The position numbers and the translations under genes were made by a program. From assembly GCA_965249745.1 (NCBI GenBank), contig OZ252252.1:930001-994000 (forward strand): a stretch of DNA of 64,000 nucleotides, given 5' to 3'. A model generated the notes under the pieces. The model was given only the letters and a program-made list of their open reading frames with translations. It did not search any database and was not told the origin of the DNA. This DNA comes from JANYHH01 sp965249745 (lineage in GTDB: Bacteria; Deinococcota; Deinococci; Deinococcales; JAAFIG01). Below are positions 17,067 through 26,262 of the stretch, one piece after another; the first letter of the stretch is position 1; each line of letters opens with the position of its first letter.

Positions 17067-18251
17067 TTACGCGCCGTCCATCAAGCGCACCGTCTCCCCG
17101 AACGGAAAGCTTTCCAGGCCACCCGGCGTCACGACCCACAGCACCGGCAGGTCGGGGGGGTCGGTTGGGAAATCGCCGTAGCCGTCGGTCAGGTAAACCG
17201 CCACGGCATTCTCGAGGTCTTCACTGGCAATCGCATTGAAGAACGGGCGGAAGTCCGTGCCACCGCCGCCTTGCGGGTTGCCAGGGGCTTCCAGATCGTA
17301 GGGTCCGTACACGTCGGCGTCGGCGTAGTAGAGCTGCGCCGTGGCGTGCGGGTAGGCGCGGGCAATCGCGCGCACTTCTGACAGCAAGCCCTGAATCTGC
17401 TCGTCGTCCACGCTGCCGCTCGTGTCCACGCAGACGTAGACTTTGACCGACTCGCTCTCCAAGGTTTCGATGTACTGCCGGGCATAGACAAACCGCCGGT
17501 CGTAGCCCGCGAAATCGGTCGGCGTGCGCGTCAAAAAGCGCCAGAGAATCGTCTTCCAGTCCAGCCGCTCCGCCGTGATCTCACCGGCCGCCCGCTCGAG
17601 ACCGGCCGGGAGTTTGCCCTGTCCCAAGCCTCGAGCGGCACTCGTGGCTTGTTCCATCGCCTCGCGCCAATAACGCTCCAAGGCTTTGGCGTCCCGTAAA
17701 CCGCCTCCGGGTGTCCGACCAGCGCCGCCCCCCTCGCGCTCGCCATCGCCGCCGTCAGACTCGAGCAGGTCCGGGTCGCGGAGTTCTGGGGCGTCGTTGC
17801 TTTTTTCGAGAATCGCGTAAACCTCTTCGACGCTGAAGCGTTCCAGGTTTGCGTCGCGCAACACGCCCTCGGGCAGCTCGAAGCCGCTGGCAGCTAGTAC
17901 CCCGTTGACGACGTAATCGGCGGCGATGTTCCAGAGCTTGGCGTCGCGCGTGCCACGGCGCGGCACGTGCAGCAGCGCGGCGTGCAGCACCTCGTGCATC
18001 ATCACACCGTCCACCTGCACCGGGGGCAGACCGGCGATGAAGCCAGGGTTGTAGATCACCTCGCGCCCGTCGGTCGCGGCGGTCGGATGGTTCGGCTCTG
18101 CCCGGAACGGTGCGAACAGCGCCAGGGTCGCAAAGAACGGTGACTTGGAGCGCAAGCGCAACAGGCTCCCGCGCACCGCCCGGTCGGCTCGAGCCAGCGT
18201 TTCTGGGGAAACGGTTTCCGAGGGGGAAGAAGGTGCTTCCGGCTGGCTCAC
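17067..18251 (-). CDS. DUF2201-type metallopeptidase-like protein with VWA domain
   Basis: 394 residues. The N-terminal half has a zincin-like motif MMHEVLHAALLH in a DUF2201-type putative metallopeptidase domain. The C-terminal half is a von Willebrand A-like domain with the MIDAS sequence VCVDTSGSVDD and GGGGTDFRPFF. Between them is a Gly/Glu-rich linker. It overlaps the LRV gene by 4 nt and belongs to the MoxR-LRV-VWA operon. MoxR-VWA pairs generally act as chaperones that mature or insert metals into protein complexes; the client here is not known. Confidence 0.8.
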   Translation of the reverse strand: MSQPEAPSSPSETVSPETLARADRAVRGSLLRLRSKSPFFATLALFAPFRAEPNHPTAATDGREVIYNPGFIAGLPPVQVDGVMMHEVLHAALLHVPRRGTRDAKLWNIAADYVVNGVLAASGFELPEGVLRDANLERFSVEEVYAILEKSNDAPELRDPDLLESDGGDGEREGGGAGRTPGGGLRDAKALERYWREAMEQATSAARGLGQGKLPAGLERAAGEITAERLDWKTILWRFLTRTPTDFAGYDRRFVYARQYIETLESESVKVYVCVDTSGSVDDEQIQGLLSEVRAIARAYPHATAQLYYADADVYGPYDLEAPGNPQGGGGTDFRPFFNAIASEDLENAVAVYLTDGYGDFPTDPPDLPVLWVVTPGGLESFPFGETVRLMDGA

Positions 18252-21037
18252 GGTTCCCCCAGGATTGGGTCCGACAAAGACTCTAAAGCCGCCGCCCGCA
18301 CGAGCCGGTTCGCGTCCAGCGCCAGTGTTTTGAGTGCGCCCTGTGGAGCCGACGGGTTCCGGGCCAGCGCCAGCCGCTCGAGCCAGAGGAGCGCGTGCAG
18401 GTTGCGCCGCTTGCCGAACTCCGTGCGCGGCAGCGACGGGTGTTGTAGGGCCACGACTCGAGTCAATCCGCCGAGGGTCAGCGCCCGGTTCAGCAGCGCC
18501 CGTCGGTACGCCTGCCGCGTTTCATCGGGCAGATGCGGATTTCCGAGGGCTGCCCGGCGCACCCCAGCTTCGGCGTCGTGGAGCGCGGCGTTTAAGAGTC
18601 GTTCCGGGGTGATTGGATTGGCGGCCACCGCCCGGCGCACGTCGGCGTCCGCGTCGTTCACCAGCAGCTCCAAGGTATTCGCGTCGCTGTTGGGATGTCG
18701 CGCGACCGCCTGGCGCACGTGCCAGTCGTAGGTCAGGCTCAACTCCGCCAGGGTCGGCGCTGGCGTGTTCGGGTTCTGCGCCAGCAATCGCAACGCCAGT
18801 GGCGTGCCAATCCGTTGCAATCGCGCCAGGGACTCCGGCGGCAACGGTGCGTTCTCGGAGGCGCGCAGCCGCAAATCCAACTCCTCCGCCCCTCGAGCCT
18901 GAAGTGCCCCCAGCAACTCGTCATCATCGTCCCAGCTCAGTAGCTCGGCGATCTCGGGCGACAGCCTCGGGCGGGCCGCCAGACCGCGCCGGACCACGAC
19001 CTGATCGTCTCGAGCCAGTTGTAACAGTGCGCCCGGCGGCGTGTTGATATGCCGAGCCACCGCCTCGCGCACGTCGTAATCGCCGTCGGTTGCTAGTGTT
19101 GCCAGCATCCGGGCGTCGGCCCTCGGGTGCTGCGCGACACGTTGCCGCACCTGCCAACTCTCCGAGGCGGCGAAGCCGTGCAGGATGTCCGGCGGGCAGT
19201 TCGGGTGTTTCAACGCCAACGCCTGCGCAAACCCGTTCAGGCCCGCCAGTTGGCGCAGCTCAGTTTCCGTCACATCCGCCCCCGCCATGAGGCGCTTGTA
19301 CATGGATTTCCACGGGAACTCCGCGCCGAACAGGGCTGCCCCGCAGGCCTCCGGGGTTTGCGGATGCTCGGCCGTTAGGGCGCGCACCTCGTCGTCCGGG
19401 TCGCGGCTCAGTCGCTCCAGGGTCGTGCCGCTGGTGCGCGGGTTGAGCGCTACAGCCCGCCGCACCGCCTCGCGCTCGTCGCGGGAAAGGCGTTCCAGCA
19501 GCCCGCTCGAGACCGCTGGGTTGACCGCGACCGCCTGGCGCACGTCGCTGTCCTCGTCCAGCGCCAGTCGTTCCAGCGCGGGCGTGGAGGTGCGCGGGTT
19601 CAGCGCCACACCGCTTCGTACCAGGGCGTGCGGGTCGCGCTCGAAGCGTTCCAGTAGACGCTCCGGGATGCGGCCGTTGGTGGTGATCGCGGCCCGCACG
19701 TCGTAATCCGCGTCGCCCGCCAGCCGTTCGATCACCTCGAGCGGCGAGCGCGGATTGCGGGCCACCGCCTGCCGCACTCGCCAGGCATCGTGGCTCGCGT
19801 GGGCGCGCAGCATCGCGGGCGTGGCGTTGACGTGCCCGAGCGCCAGTTCCGCCATGCCGTCGTCGCGCCGCACCAGCCGCTCGAGGGCCGCGCTAGAAAG
19901 GGCGGGATCACCGCGCTCCAGTTTGTCCAGCGTGTCGCGCAAGGCCGCCGGGGTGCTGGGGTTGTGCTGCGCCGCGCGGCGCACCTCAGGCTCCGTGTCC
20001 AGCATCAGCCGCGCCAGCGTGGACTTCGTGGCCTGCGGATTCGCGGCGACCGCCGCCCGAACGTCCTTGTCCAAGTCGCCCGCCAGTCGCGCCAGCAGCC
20101 CCGCCCCGGCCGCCCGGTTCGCGCCGCAGGCTTGGCGCACGTGCCAATCCTCGTCCAAGCCCAGCGACTCGAGGATTTTCGGCGTCGCCCCCGCGTGACG
20201 CGCCAGCAACAGCCGTCCATAGGGAAAACGCGCCAACCGCTCGAGGTCGCCTGGTAGTAGCGCCGCACAGTCTTCAGCACTGCCTTCCGCACTGCCCTCG
20301 GCGCGGGTCAGCAACTCGCGTAAATCTACGGGTAAGGTGCGCTCCCTCGCCGCCAGCCGTGTGTCCTCGTCGGCGTGAAACACGAACGCCTCGAGCGATG
20401 CGTCGTCCAAGTCCGGGTGACGGGCCGCGACTAGTCGCAACTCCTGATCGTCGTCGCCCGCCAAGCCCGCCAGCAGCCAAGCGGGAACCAGTCGCGCCGC
20501 TAACAGGTCTTTCAGCGCCTCGGCGTCTCGCTCCAGAGACACCGCGAAAGCTGGCAGGATGCCTTCACTGCTCGAGAGCTGCCCGCCCAGTCGCCCTCTC
20601 GCCCTTCCGCTTTCTTGCATACGAGTGTGCAACGCTGCCGCCTCGCCGGGGGCGCTGTCCTGCTCGCACAGTTCCACTAAAAATCGTTCCGGGCAGGCCG
20701 GGTTCTGCGCCACCGCCAGCCAGGATTTCGGATCGCCACCGACCGCCAGCGCGTACTCGAGCCAGGCGACCGGGCAGGCCGGATGCCGCAGCAGCGCCAA
20801 ACGCGCGTACTCCGGCAGGTCGGACAGCCAGTTAGAATTTTCCAGCAGCAACAGATCCAGCACCGGATTCGCAAAGAAATCTTCGGCGTGACGCACGCAC
20901 AAGCGCAGCAAGGTCTGCGGCGCGGCGTTCGGGTTGCGCGCCACCATAGATCGCACCGCCGCATCACGGTGCGCCGCCAGCCGCTCGAGGTCAGCCGAGC
21001 TGGTCTGACAATCCTGGGCGCGTTCCAGAGGGGTCAT
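18248..21037 (-). CDS. Large leucine-rich-repeat-variant (LRV/HEAT-like) solenoid protein
   Basis: The 929-residue protein is made almost wholly of ~23-25-residue repeats of the form LERLARDxDxxVRxAVAxNPxTPxxx, the LRV (leucine-rich repeat variant) pattern, about 35 copies. No signal peptide or enzyme motif is seen. It probably forms a long alpha-helical scaffold for protein binding. It sits 7 nt after the MoxR ATPase gene and overlaps the VWA gene by 4 nt, so it is probably an adaptor between them or to a client. Confidence 0.8.
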   Translation of the reverse strand: MTPLERAQDCQTSSADLERLAAHRDAAVRSMVARNPNAAPQTLLRLCVRHAEDFFANPVLDLLLLENSNWLSDLPEYARLALLRHPACPVAWLEYALAVGGDPKSWLAVAQNPACPERFLVELCEQDSAPGEAAALHTRMQESGRARGRLGGQLSSSEGILPAFAVSLERDAEALKDLLAARLVPAWLLAGLAGDDDQELRLVAARHPDLDDASLEAFVFHADEDTRLAARERTLPVDLRELLTRAEGSAEGSAEDCAALLPGDLERLARFPYGRLLLARHAGATPKILESLGLDEDWHVRQACGANRAAGAGLLARLAGDLDKDVRAAVAANPQATKSTLARLMLDTEPEVRRAAQHNPSTPAALRDTLDKLERGDPALSSAALERLVRRDDGMAELALGHVNATPAMLRAHASHDAWRVRQAVARNPRSPLEVIERLAGDADYDVRAAITTNGRIPERLLERFERDPHALVRSGVALNPRTSTPALERLALDEDSDVRQAVAVNPAVSSGLLERLSRDEREAVRRAVALNPRTSGTTLERLSRDPDDEVRALTAEHPQTPEACGAALFGAEFPWKSMYKRLMAGADVTETELRQLAGLNGFAQALALKHPNCPPDILHGFAASESWQVRQRVAQHPRADARMLATLATDGDYDVREAVARHINTPPGALLQLARDDQVVVRRGLAARPRLSPEIAELLSWDDDDELLGALQARGAEELDLRLRASENAPLPPESLARLQRIGTPLALRLLAQNPNTPAPTLAELSLTYDWHVRQAVARHPNSDANTLELLVNDADADVRRAVAANPITPERLLNAALHDAEAGVRRAALGNPHLPDETRQAYRRALLNRALTLGGLTRVVALQHPSLPRTEFGKRRNLHALLWLERLALARNPSAPQGALKTLALDANRLVRAAALESLSDPILGEP

Positions 21038-21044
21038 GGCTGAA

Positions 21045-22052
21045 TCACAATCCGATCAGATCGCGGTACTCGCGCAGGAAGTCTTGCAATTTCGGTTCGC
21101 CGCGCACCAGCTCCGCGAAGACACCGATCTGCCCCTGACCGCGCAACCTCGGGAAGGCGTCGGCGGCGTAGAACTGCACCCATTCTGGCGCGGCTTTCTC
21201 CGACAGCCACAGAAAGGCGTTGACCGCCTGACGGGCCGTTTCCGAACGCACCACCAGCCCGACCGTGGCCGCGTAGCGGGCCGAAGGCTCGTCTGGGAAC
21301 TCACGCGAGAAATCGCCGTTCAGAATCGGTTCCAAATCCGGCAGCGCCGCGTAAACCTTTTCAAACGCCTTGAACTCAGCCGCCGCGCCCTCACCGACGG
21401 CGGGCGCAATCTCGAGGTCACTGCCCAACAAACGGCTCGCCATCTCCCAGGAGCGCGGGCTGGCCCAGGCGGGACTCTTCGTGTCCAGCGCGTGCAACAG
21501 GTTCGGGCGAAACGACAAAAACGCGACAATCCGTTCCGACAAGCCGCGCCCGATGGCGTAGCGTTTGAAGCTTTCCAGGTCGGCGGAAACCTCCAAATGT
21601 AAAAAGCGGTTAGCTAAGGGCGCGGGCATCTCGAAGACGCTGGCGCGGTCCTCGCGGCGATTGCCCGCCGCCCAGACGAACCAGCCCTCGGGGAGCGCAT
21701 ACGACCCGACCTTGCGGTCCAGAATCAGTTGCTGCGCGATGCCCTGCATCGTCGGCGCGGCCATGTTGATCTCGTCCATGAACAGGATACCGTTGCCTGA
21801 CCTGGGCAGGAACTCCGGCGGGAACCACCGCGCGATGCCATCTTCTGGAACTGGCAAGCCGCGCAGGTCGGTCGGTGCGAGCTGCGAGAGCCGCACGTCA
21901 ATGAACTCCAGACCGTTGGTGGCGGCCGTCTGCGCCACGATGCTGGACTTTCCAACGCCCGGCGCACCCCACAGCATCACCGCCAGCTTCAAATCGCTCA
22001 AAATCAAGTGGTTCAGGTACGAGTTCAATTCCAGTGGGGTCACACCGCGCAT
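21045..22052 (-). CDS. MoxR-family AAA+ ATPase
   Basis: AAA+ ATPase of 335 residues. Walker A is GAPGVGKSS (about residue 33), Walker B is GILFMDEINMA, and sensor region WAAGNRRED follows, all typical of the MoxR group. These ATPases work with VWA-domain partners to remodel or activate protein complexes. It is the first gene of a three-gene minus-strand operon with the LRV scaffold and the DUF2201/VWA protein. Confidence 0.88.
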   Translation of the reverse strand: MRGVTPLELNSYLNHLILSDLKLAVMLWGAPGVGKSSIVAQTAATNGLEFIDVRLSQLAPTDLRGLPVPEDGIARWFPPEFLPRSGNGILFMDEINMAAPTMQGIAQQLILDRKVGSYALPEGWFVWAAGNRREDRASVFEMPAPLANRFLHLEVSADLESFKRYAIGRGLSERIVAFLSFRPNLLHALDTKSPAWASPRSWEMASRLLGSDLEIAPAVGEGAAAEFKAFEKVYAALPDLEPILNGDFSREFPDEPSARYAATVGLVVRSETARQAVNAFLWLSEKAAPEWVQFYAADAFPRLRGQGQIGVFAELVRGEPKLQDFLREYRDLIGL

Positions 22053-22132
22053 CGTAAGGCTCGAGGCGCAATCCCGTGTGGTGAGCGTGACACAAACTTG
22101 TCTAGGGCGGGAATCTCGAGGCTAAGTTTGGG

Positions 22133-22702
22133 TCAATCGTAGGTGTAACCACAGATGCGATACGCCAACGGCGCGTGTTCCTCGTCGTACATCGGAATGC
22201 CTCTGGCGATACCCCGCTCCTCCAGTCCTGGCAAATCGGAGAGACGACTCGAGCAGGCTTCCAGCACCGCTTGAGTCGGAAACGGCGTCCCGAAGAACGC
22301 TTCGATCTCAGGTGTGGTCAGCGCACGATTGCGTTCACCTGAGGTTTGAGCGATCACGCCCAGGGGCGATTCCATAGTCCAGGATAGGGAGATCAACACC
22401 TGCAATTCTGACCAGTTCAACCCTTGCTGCCCTCGAGCCTGCCACGCCCCGACAAGCTTTAGTGCCGCTTCGAGCCGAACTGATCCACCCAAAGCCTTTT
22501 GTAAGGGACTGAGGTATTCGTCGCCCTCAAAGAGCCACGCCAGTCCCTCGTCGCCGTGCAAATCCATGAACTCCATCCGCGCCAGCAAATCAGGCTCGAG
22601 GCTGGCCTCGCCCGAGGCCAGCAAGCACCGTACCAGCCGCTCGCGGACCACGCCGAAGTCCTCGTGATACGGGGCGTCGTACTCGAAAAACGTTCCTCCC
22701 AT
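22133..22702 (-). CDS. Hypothetical protein
   Basis: The 189-residue soluble protein shows no recognised motif. It begins MGGTFFEYDAPYHEDFGVVRE, is rich in Leu, Glu and Ala, and ends in EHAPLAYRICGYTYD. A strong GGAGGT lies 7 nt before ATG 22702. It follows the iron-sulfur membrane gene by 27 bp and may be the last gene of that operon. The MoxR operon starts separately 80 bp downstream. Confidence 0.65.
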   Translation of the reverse strand: MGGTFFEYDAPYHEDFGVVRERLVRCLLASGEASLEPDLLARMEFMDLHGDEGLAWLFEGDEYLSPLQKALGGSVRLEAALKLVGAWQARGQQGLNWSELQVLISLSWTMESPLGVIAQTSGERNRALTTPEIEAFFGTPFPTQAVLEACSSRLSDLPGLEERGIARGIPMYDEEHAPLAYRICGYTYD

Positions 22703-22729
22703 GCCTGCACCTCCGCCAGATTCAACGTG

Positions 22730-24307
22730 TTACTGCAACAAGCTCCCTCGAGCCTGCATCGGCTGCGAGAAAATCAGCAGCGTCAGCGTGTTGAACAGCA
22801 GTGCCAGCAGAATCTGCGGCAACAGCTTCAACGCGATCCCGCTGGTGCTGCCATCGGAACCCTTGACGGCTTTTCGATACCCGCTCCACAGGCTGCCGAA
22901 CAGCGCCAGGTACGAGATCACGACCTGGTACGGGAAGATGCCGTCGCCGCGAATCGCCCCCGGCAGTCGCACTGTCGCGCCGTCCCCGATGACCCGACCG
23001 AACAGGTTCACGACGTTCGGCACGAGCGTGTTGTACCCGGTGATGAAGTGAAACAGGTAATGCCCGCCCCAGACCGCCAGCGCCAATGGAAATAGCACAC
23101 CCACCCAATCGCGCAATTTACCGCCGCTGGCTCGAGCCGCCCAGAACGTCAGCAGCGTGCCACCGCCGATGCCGACGATTTGCACCAGCAGAAGCAGCAC
23201 GGTTTCGTCTCGGGTGTGCAATACCACAGCCAGCCACGCGGCCAGGCTGAAAAACGGTGGGATCATGGCGAAGGCGTTGACCAGCCCGGCCCACGCTAAG
23301 ACCGTCACGAACCAGGCCCAATCGGTCTTGGGGCGCACGACCTCGGCTTCGCGCAATGGCGACCTGACTGTCAAAGCCACGTTGTCGTATGGGCAGGCGC
23401 GCAGGCAGTTCAGGCAGAGCGTGCAATCCTGGTTGGACTGAATTGTCGGCACGAACAGATCGGTCTCGCAGCCGGGGAAGCGGCCAGTCGCCGGGACAAC
23501 CTCGAGCGGCTTGGCGGGGCTGGGTTTGACAGACTCGAGTTTGACAGGCTCAGGATTTATAGGCTCGAGTGTCACAGCCCCAGGTACCTTCGATTTCGCC
23601 ACCTCGAGCATGGGGAGTTCAATCAGCACGTGATCGTGGCGGTTGCCCCAGAGCGGCGCGCGGCTGGTGGCGGTTTCCTCACGGCCGTTCAGGCAGTATT
23701 TGCCCTCGCAGCTCTGGCAGACGGTTTCGTCCCTGGCGCTGATCTGGGTCGGGGCAGCGCTGCTGAGCGCAAAGTTGAAATTCCCTAGCGGACACAGGTA
23801 CTTGCAAAAGCTCCCCGCCGGGAAGAGCGTGTCCGCCAACAACGCGGCCGCGAAATAGCCCAAAATCAGCCAGGCGGTGAGCCACGGGCTGGACCACAGG
23901 CTGAACCGCTCATAGCTGAACAAGAAGATTACCGTCAGCGCCAGCACGCCGAATTTGTTCCGCAGCGGTTTGGGGAATTGAAACTCCGGCAGGAAGCGCT
24001 TCAAGAACTGGCTCGGGCCTCGAGTCAGCATCAGTGGGCAGGCGGCGCAGAACAGATTGCCGACGATTGCAACTGCCAGCGCCACCAAGCCGCGATACTG
24101 CACCCAGACGGACACGGTGGCCACGTTCTGCGGCGCGAGCTGCCGCCCGGTGAAGCCGTCGTAGACCGCCAGCAGCGCGATCAGCGCCAGCGGAACCTGC
24201 AACGCGAAGCGGGCGTAGCGCCAGCGCAGGAAGCCGCCGAGGACCGGCAGGCGCAAGAGATCGAAGCGTCTCTGAGATCGTGGCAAGGGCGCGGCGAGCT
24301 GGCTCAT
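22730..24307 (-). CDS. Polytopic membrane 4Fe-4S protein (NosR/NapH/CcoG-like)
   Basis: 525 residues with about ten transmembrane helices. Cysteine motifs include FCAACPLM, FCKYLCPLGNF, CQSCEGKYC and the ferredoxin-type CTLCLNCLRACPYDN, consistent with membrane electron transfer to extracytoplasmic or metal-handling partners. A Pro/Lys/Glu linker between the second and last cluster region is a pentapeptide repeat (VTLEP, INPEP, VKLES, VKPSP) encoded by a 15-bp minisatellite. It follows the FixH/YtkA-like lipoprotein by 2 nt. Copper delivery or respiratory oxidase assembly is plausible from the neighbours but not shown. Confidence 0.75.
   Translation of the reverse strand: MSQLAAPLPRSQRRFDLLRLPVLGGFLRWRYARFALQVPLALIALLAVYDGFTGRQLAPQNVATVSVWVQYRGLVALAVAIVGNLFCAACPLMLTRGPSQFLKRFLPEFQFPKPLRNKFGVLALTVIFLFSYERFSLWSSPWLTAWLILGYFAAALLADTLFPAGSFCKYLCPLGNFNFALSSAAPTQISARDETVCQSCEGKYCLNGREETATSRAPLWGNRHDHVLIELPMLEVAKSKVPGAVTLEPINPEPVKLESVKPSPAKPLEVVPATGRFPGCETDLFVPTIQSNQDCTLCLNCLRACPYDNVALTVRSPLREAEVVRPKTDWAWFVTVLAWAGLVNAFAMIPPFFSLAAWLAVVLHTRDETVLLLLVQIVGIGGGTLLTFWAARASGGKLRDWVGVLFPLALAVWGGHYLFHFITGYNTLVPNVVNLFGRVIGDGATVRLPGAIRGDGIFPYQVVISYLALFGSLWSGYRKAVKGSDGSTSGIALKLLPQILLALLFNTLTLLIFSQPMQARGSLLQ
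23519..23578. repeat. 15-bp minisatellite containing CTCGAG inside the Fe-S gene
   Basis: Four in-register 15-bp units at 23519, 23534, 23549 and 23564. The best copy is CTCGAGTTTGACAGG. They encode a Pro-rich linker of the iron-sulfur membrane protein. Confidence 0.75.
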
Positions 24308-24309
24308 CG

Positions 24310-24663
24310 TTACGGGTTCACGCCGAACCTGACCTCGCCGGTCAGCGTGTCTCTGTCTTTCTTGGCGGTCACGGTCAGCACCCAGTCGCCGGACATGTTG
24401 AAATCGAAGGCGGTTACCGCGTACCGCCCGCCCCCCAGGTCGGTCGCCGTGTCGTAGACCGTACCCATGCCCGCGTGCGTCATGTCGCCTTGGAGGCTCA
24501 CCGTCGCCCCCTCGAGCGGCTGGCCGTCACGACGAATGTTCAGCACCACGCGCTGCTTCCCGACCCTAGCAATCGGAGCCTCGAGTTTTATCGTGAGCTG
24601 CTGCTTGGTTTCCGGGGCGCAGGCCGCCAGCAGCACCAGCAGCAGTAAGAAAACGCGCTTCAT
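24310..24663 (-). CDS. FixH/YtkA-like lipoprotein
   Basis: The 117-residue lipoprotein (lipobox LLAAC, Cys about residue 15) has one immunoglobulin-like beta domain with GQPLEGATVSLQGDMTHAGMG and GRYAVTAFDFNMSGDWVLTV, the YtkA/FixH pattern. The Met/His cluster DMTHAGM could bind copper, which is an inference. Its start overlaps the stop of the upstream membrane protein, and the Fe-S gene follows after 2 nt, so the three are one operon. Confidence 0.75.
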   Translation of the reverse strand: MKRVFLLLLVLLAACAPETKQQLTIKLEAPIARVGKQRVVLNIRRDGQPLEGATVSLQGDMTHAGMGTVYDTATDLGGGRYAVTAFDFNMSGDWVLTVTAKKDRDTLTGEVRFGVNP

Positions 24664-25172
24664 GCCTTGGGTTCCTCGAGGATGGCCGTCTTGGGTTTCG
24701 GACGGGCGAACAGGATGAAGCCCAGCACTAAGAGGCTCAAACCGATCGGTGCGAGCGTCAGGATGACCAGCACCGGCACGGTCGGCGCGCCCGCCTTGGA
24801 GGGCGGCAGCAACAGTTGCACCGGGTTGAGAAACGGGTAACGTACCTCCTGCTTCGCCTCGAGCGCCTCGCCGGGAAAGGTCGTGTCGCGCAGCACCAGC
24901 GTGTACGCGCCCGCCGGGGCCTGCGGCGCGAGGGCGCGGTACTCACCGCTAGCGGCCTGCGGCATGACCCCGCGAAAGGTCTGACCGGCCTGATTGAAGA
25001 GAATGAATTCCAGCTTGGCCTTGTCTATCGGTTCGCCCGCCGAGCCGCTCATCAGCACCACGAATTGCTTGCCCTCCAGAAACGCGTTCAGGTTGACGGA
25101 AACCGAGTGTGCCAAAGCCAGTCCGCCGCAGAGCAGGGCAATAAAAAATAAAGCAACGATTGGCCGACGCAT
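24660..25172 (-). CDS. Exported, C-terminally anchored protein of unknown function
   Basis: 170 residues: signal peptide (MRRPIVALFFIALLCGGLALAH), an extracytoplasmic beta-rich domain with GEYRALAPQAPAGAYTLVLRD, one C-terminal transmembrane helix (about residues 130-152) and a short charged tail. The topology resembles copper-resistance or FixH-type accessory proteins, but no family is certain. It is the first gene of the operon that continues with the FixH/YtkA-like lipoprotein and the Fe-S membrane protein. Confidence 0.65.
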   Translation of the reverse strand: MRRPIVALFFIALLCGGLALAHSVSVNLNAFLEGKQFVVLMSGSAGEPIDKAKLEFILFNQAGQTFRGVMPQAASGEYRALAPQAPAGAYTLVLRDTTFPGEALEAKQEVRYPFLNPVQLLLPPSKAGAPTVPVLVILTLAPIGLSLLVLGFILFARPKPKTAILEEPKA

Positions 25173-25266
25173 AGACTCAGGTTACTCGAGGCAAAGTGAG
25201 CTTGACCAGTGATCTTTGAACCAGCTTCAAGGCTCGAGGCGTGAATTGAGCCTGCTCTGAACGGAT

Positions 25267-25303
25267 TCTCGAGGGAGCTGCCACGTATCTCGCTCCCTCG
25301 AGA
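25267..25303. repeat. Perfect 12-bp inverted repeat with CTCGAG in both arms
   Basis: TCTCGAGGGAGC (25267-25278) and GCTCCCTCGAGA (25292-25303), loop 13 nt, in the spacer between two divergent genes. There is no T-run, so it is not an ordinary terminator; an operator or cruciform is possible. Confidence 0.8.
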
Positions 25304-25323
25304 CCGGACCCGTCTCTGAGGCT

Positions 25324-25329
25324 TACACT
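25324..25329 (+). promoter_or_regulatory. -10 box TACACT, leaderless start
   Basis: TACACT ends 6 nt before ATG 25336. It lies 20 bp after the inverted repeat at 25267-25303, which would therefore overlap the -35 region. Confidence 0.6.
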
Positions 25330-25335
25330 CCTGCC

Positions 25336-26250
25336 ATGCGTATCGCTAGCCTAATCCCGTCTGGAACCGACATTGCCGCCGCGCTGAACTTGCAAGCCGC
25401 CCTGGTCGGCGTCTCGCACGAATGCGATCACGTCAGCGCCAAGGGTTTGCCGGTGCTGACGCGTGCCAACGTGCCCGACCATCACAGTGCCTCGGCCGAG
25501 GAGATAGACCGCCTCGTCTCGAGTGCGGTTCACAACGGGGACAGTTTGTACCTGACCGATCAGGCCTTGCTGGTCAGATTAGCGCCGACTGTGGTGCTCA
25601 GCCAAGATGTCTGCGATGTCTGCGCGGTCAACGCCGCCCAAGCGCGTTGCGATGTGCCAGGGGGCGCGGATCTGGTGATGCTGACCGCCACCAGTTTGAG
25701 TGGCCTGTGGTCTGACCTCGAGCGCGTCGGGGCAGCCACGGGTACGACCGTGGCGGCGCGGAGACTCGTGGCAGACTTGCAGGCTCGAGTCGAAGATGTG
25801 CAGGAGCGGGTCGCGGGCTGGGCGAAACCAAAAGTTTTGACGCTCGAGTGGAGCGAACCGCCGTTCCTCGGCGGTCACTGGGTTCCGGAGATCGTCGCTC
25901 TGGCGGGCGGGCAGCACGTGCTGTCCGGTGCGGGCGAACCATCGCGCCGCGCCACCTGGTCTGAGATCGCGTCAGCCGACCCGGACCTGATCGTTTTCAT
26001 GCCGTGCGGCTATAACCTGGGGGACGCGACCCAAGAATTGGAGCGCTTGTTGTCAGCGCAACCCGAATTTTCAAAGCTGCGGGCGGTGCGTGACGGTAAG
26101 CTCTGGGTCACGAACGCAACCGCCCTGTTCTCGCGTTGCACCCCGGCGACGGTCAGAGCGCTCGAGGTGCTGTCCGGGGTCTTCCACGGCGCTTACGAGG
26201 TCACGGACCAAGAAGCGGTTCGGTACGACGCGCTGTCTCCTAGGCGCTGA
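25336..26250 (+). CDS. Cobalamin-binding (BtuF-like) periplasmic-fold protein without signal peptide
   Basis: The 304-residue protein has the type III substrate-binding fold of BtuF/FepB proteins: RIASLIPSGTDIAAALNL, LVGVSHECDH, and the C-terminal VRDGKLWVTNATALFSRC. The CxxC-type motif SQDVCDVCAVN is typical of a cytosolic-looking branch often annotated as cobalamin-binding protein. No export signal is seen, so it may be an intracellular binder rather than an ABC component. No ABC transporter genes are adjacent. Confidence 0.75.
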   Translation: MRIASLIPSGTDIAAALNLQAALVGVSHECDHVSAKGLPVLTRANVPDHHSASAEEIDRLVSSAVHNGDSLYLTDQALLVRLAPTVVLSQDVCDVCAVNAAQARCDVPGGADLVMLTATSLSGLWSDLERVGAATGTTVAARRLVADLQARVEDVQERVAGWAKPKVLTLEWSEPPFLGGHWVPEIVALAGGQHVLSGAGEPSRRATWSEIASADPDLIVFMPCGYNLGDATQELERLLSAQPEFSKLRAVRDGKLWVTNATALFSRCTPATVRALEVLSGVFHGAYEVTDQEAVRYDALSPRR

Positions 26251-26262
26251 ACGTCTCTGGGT

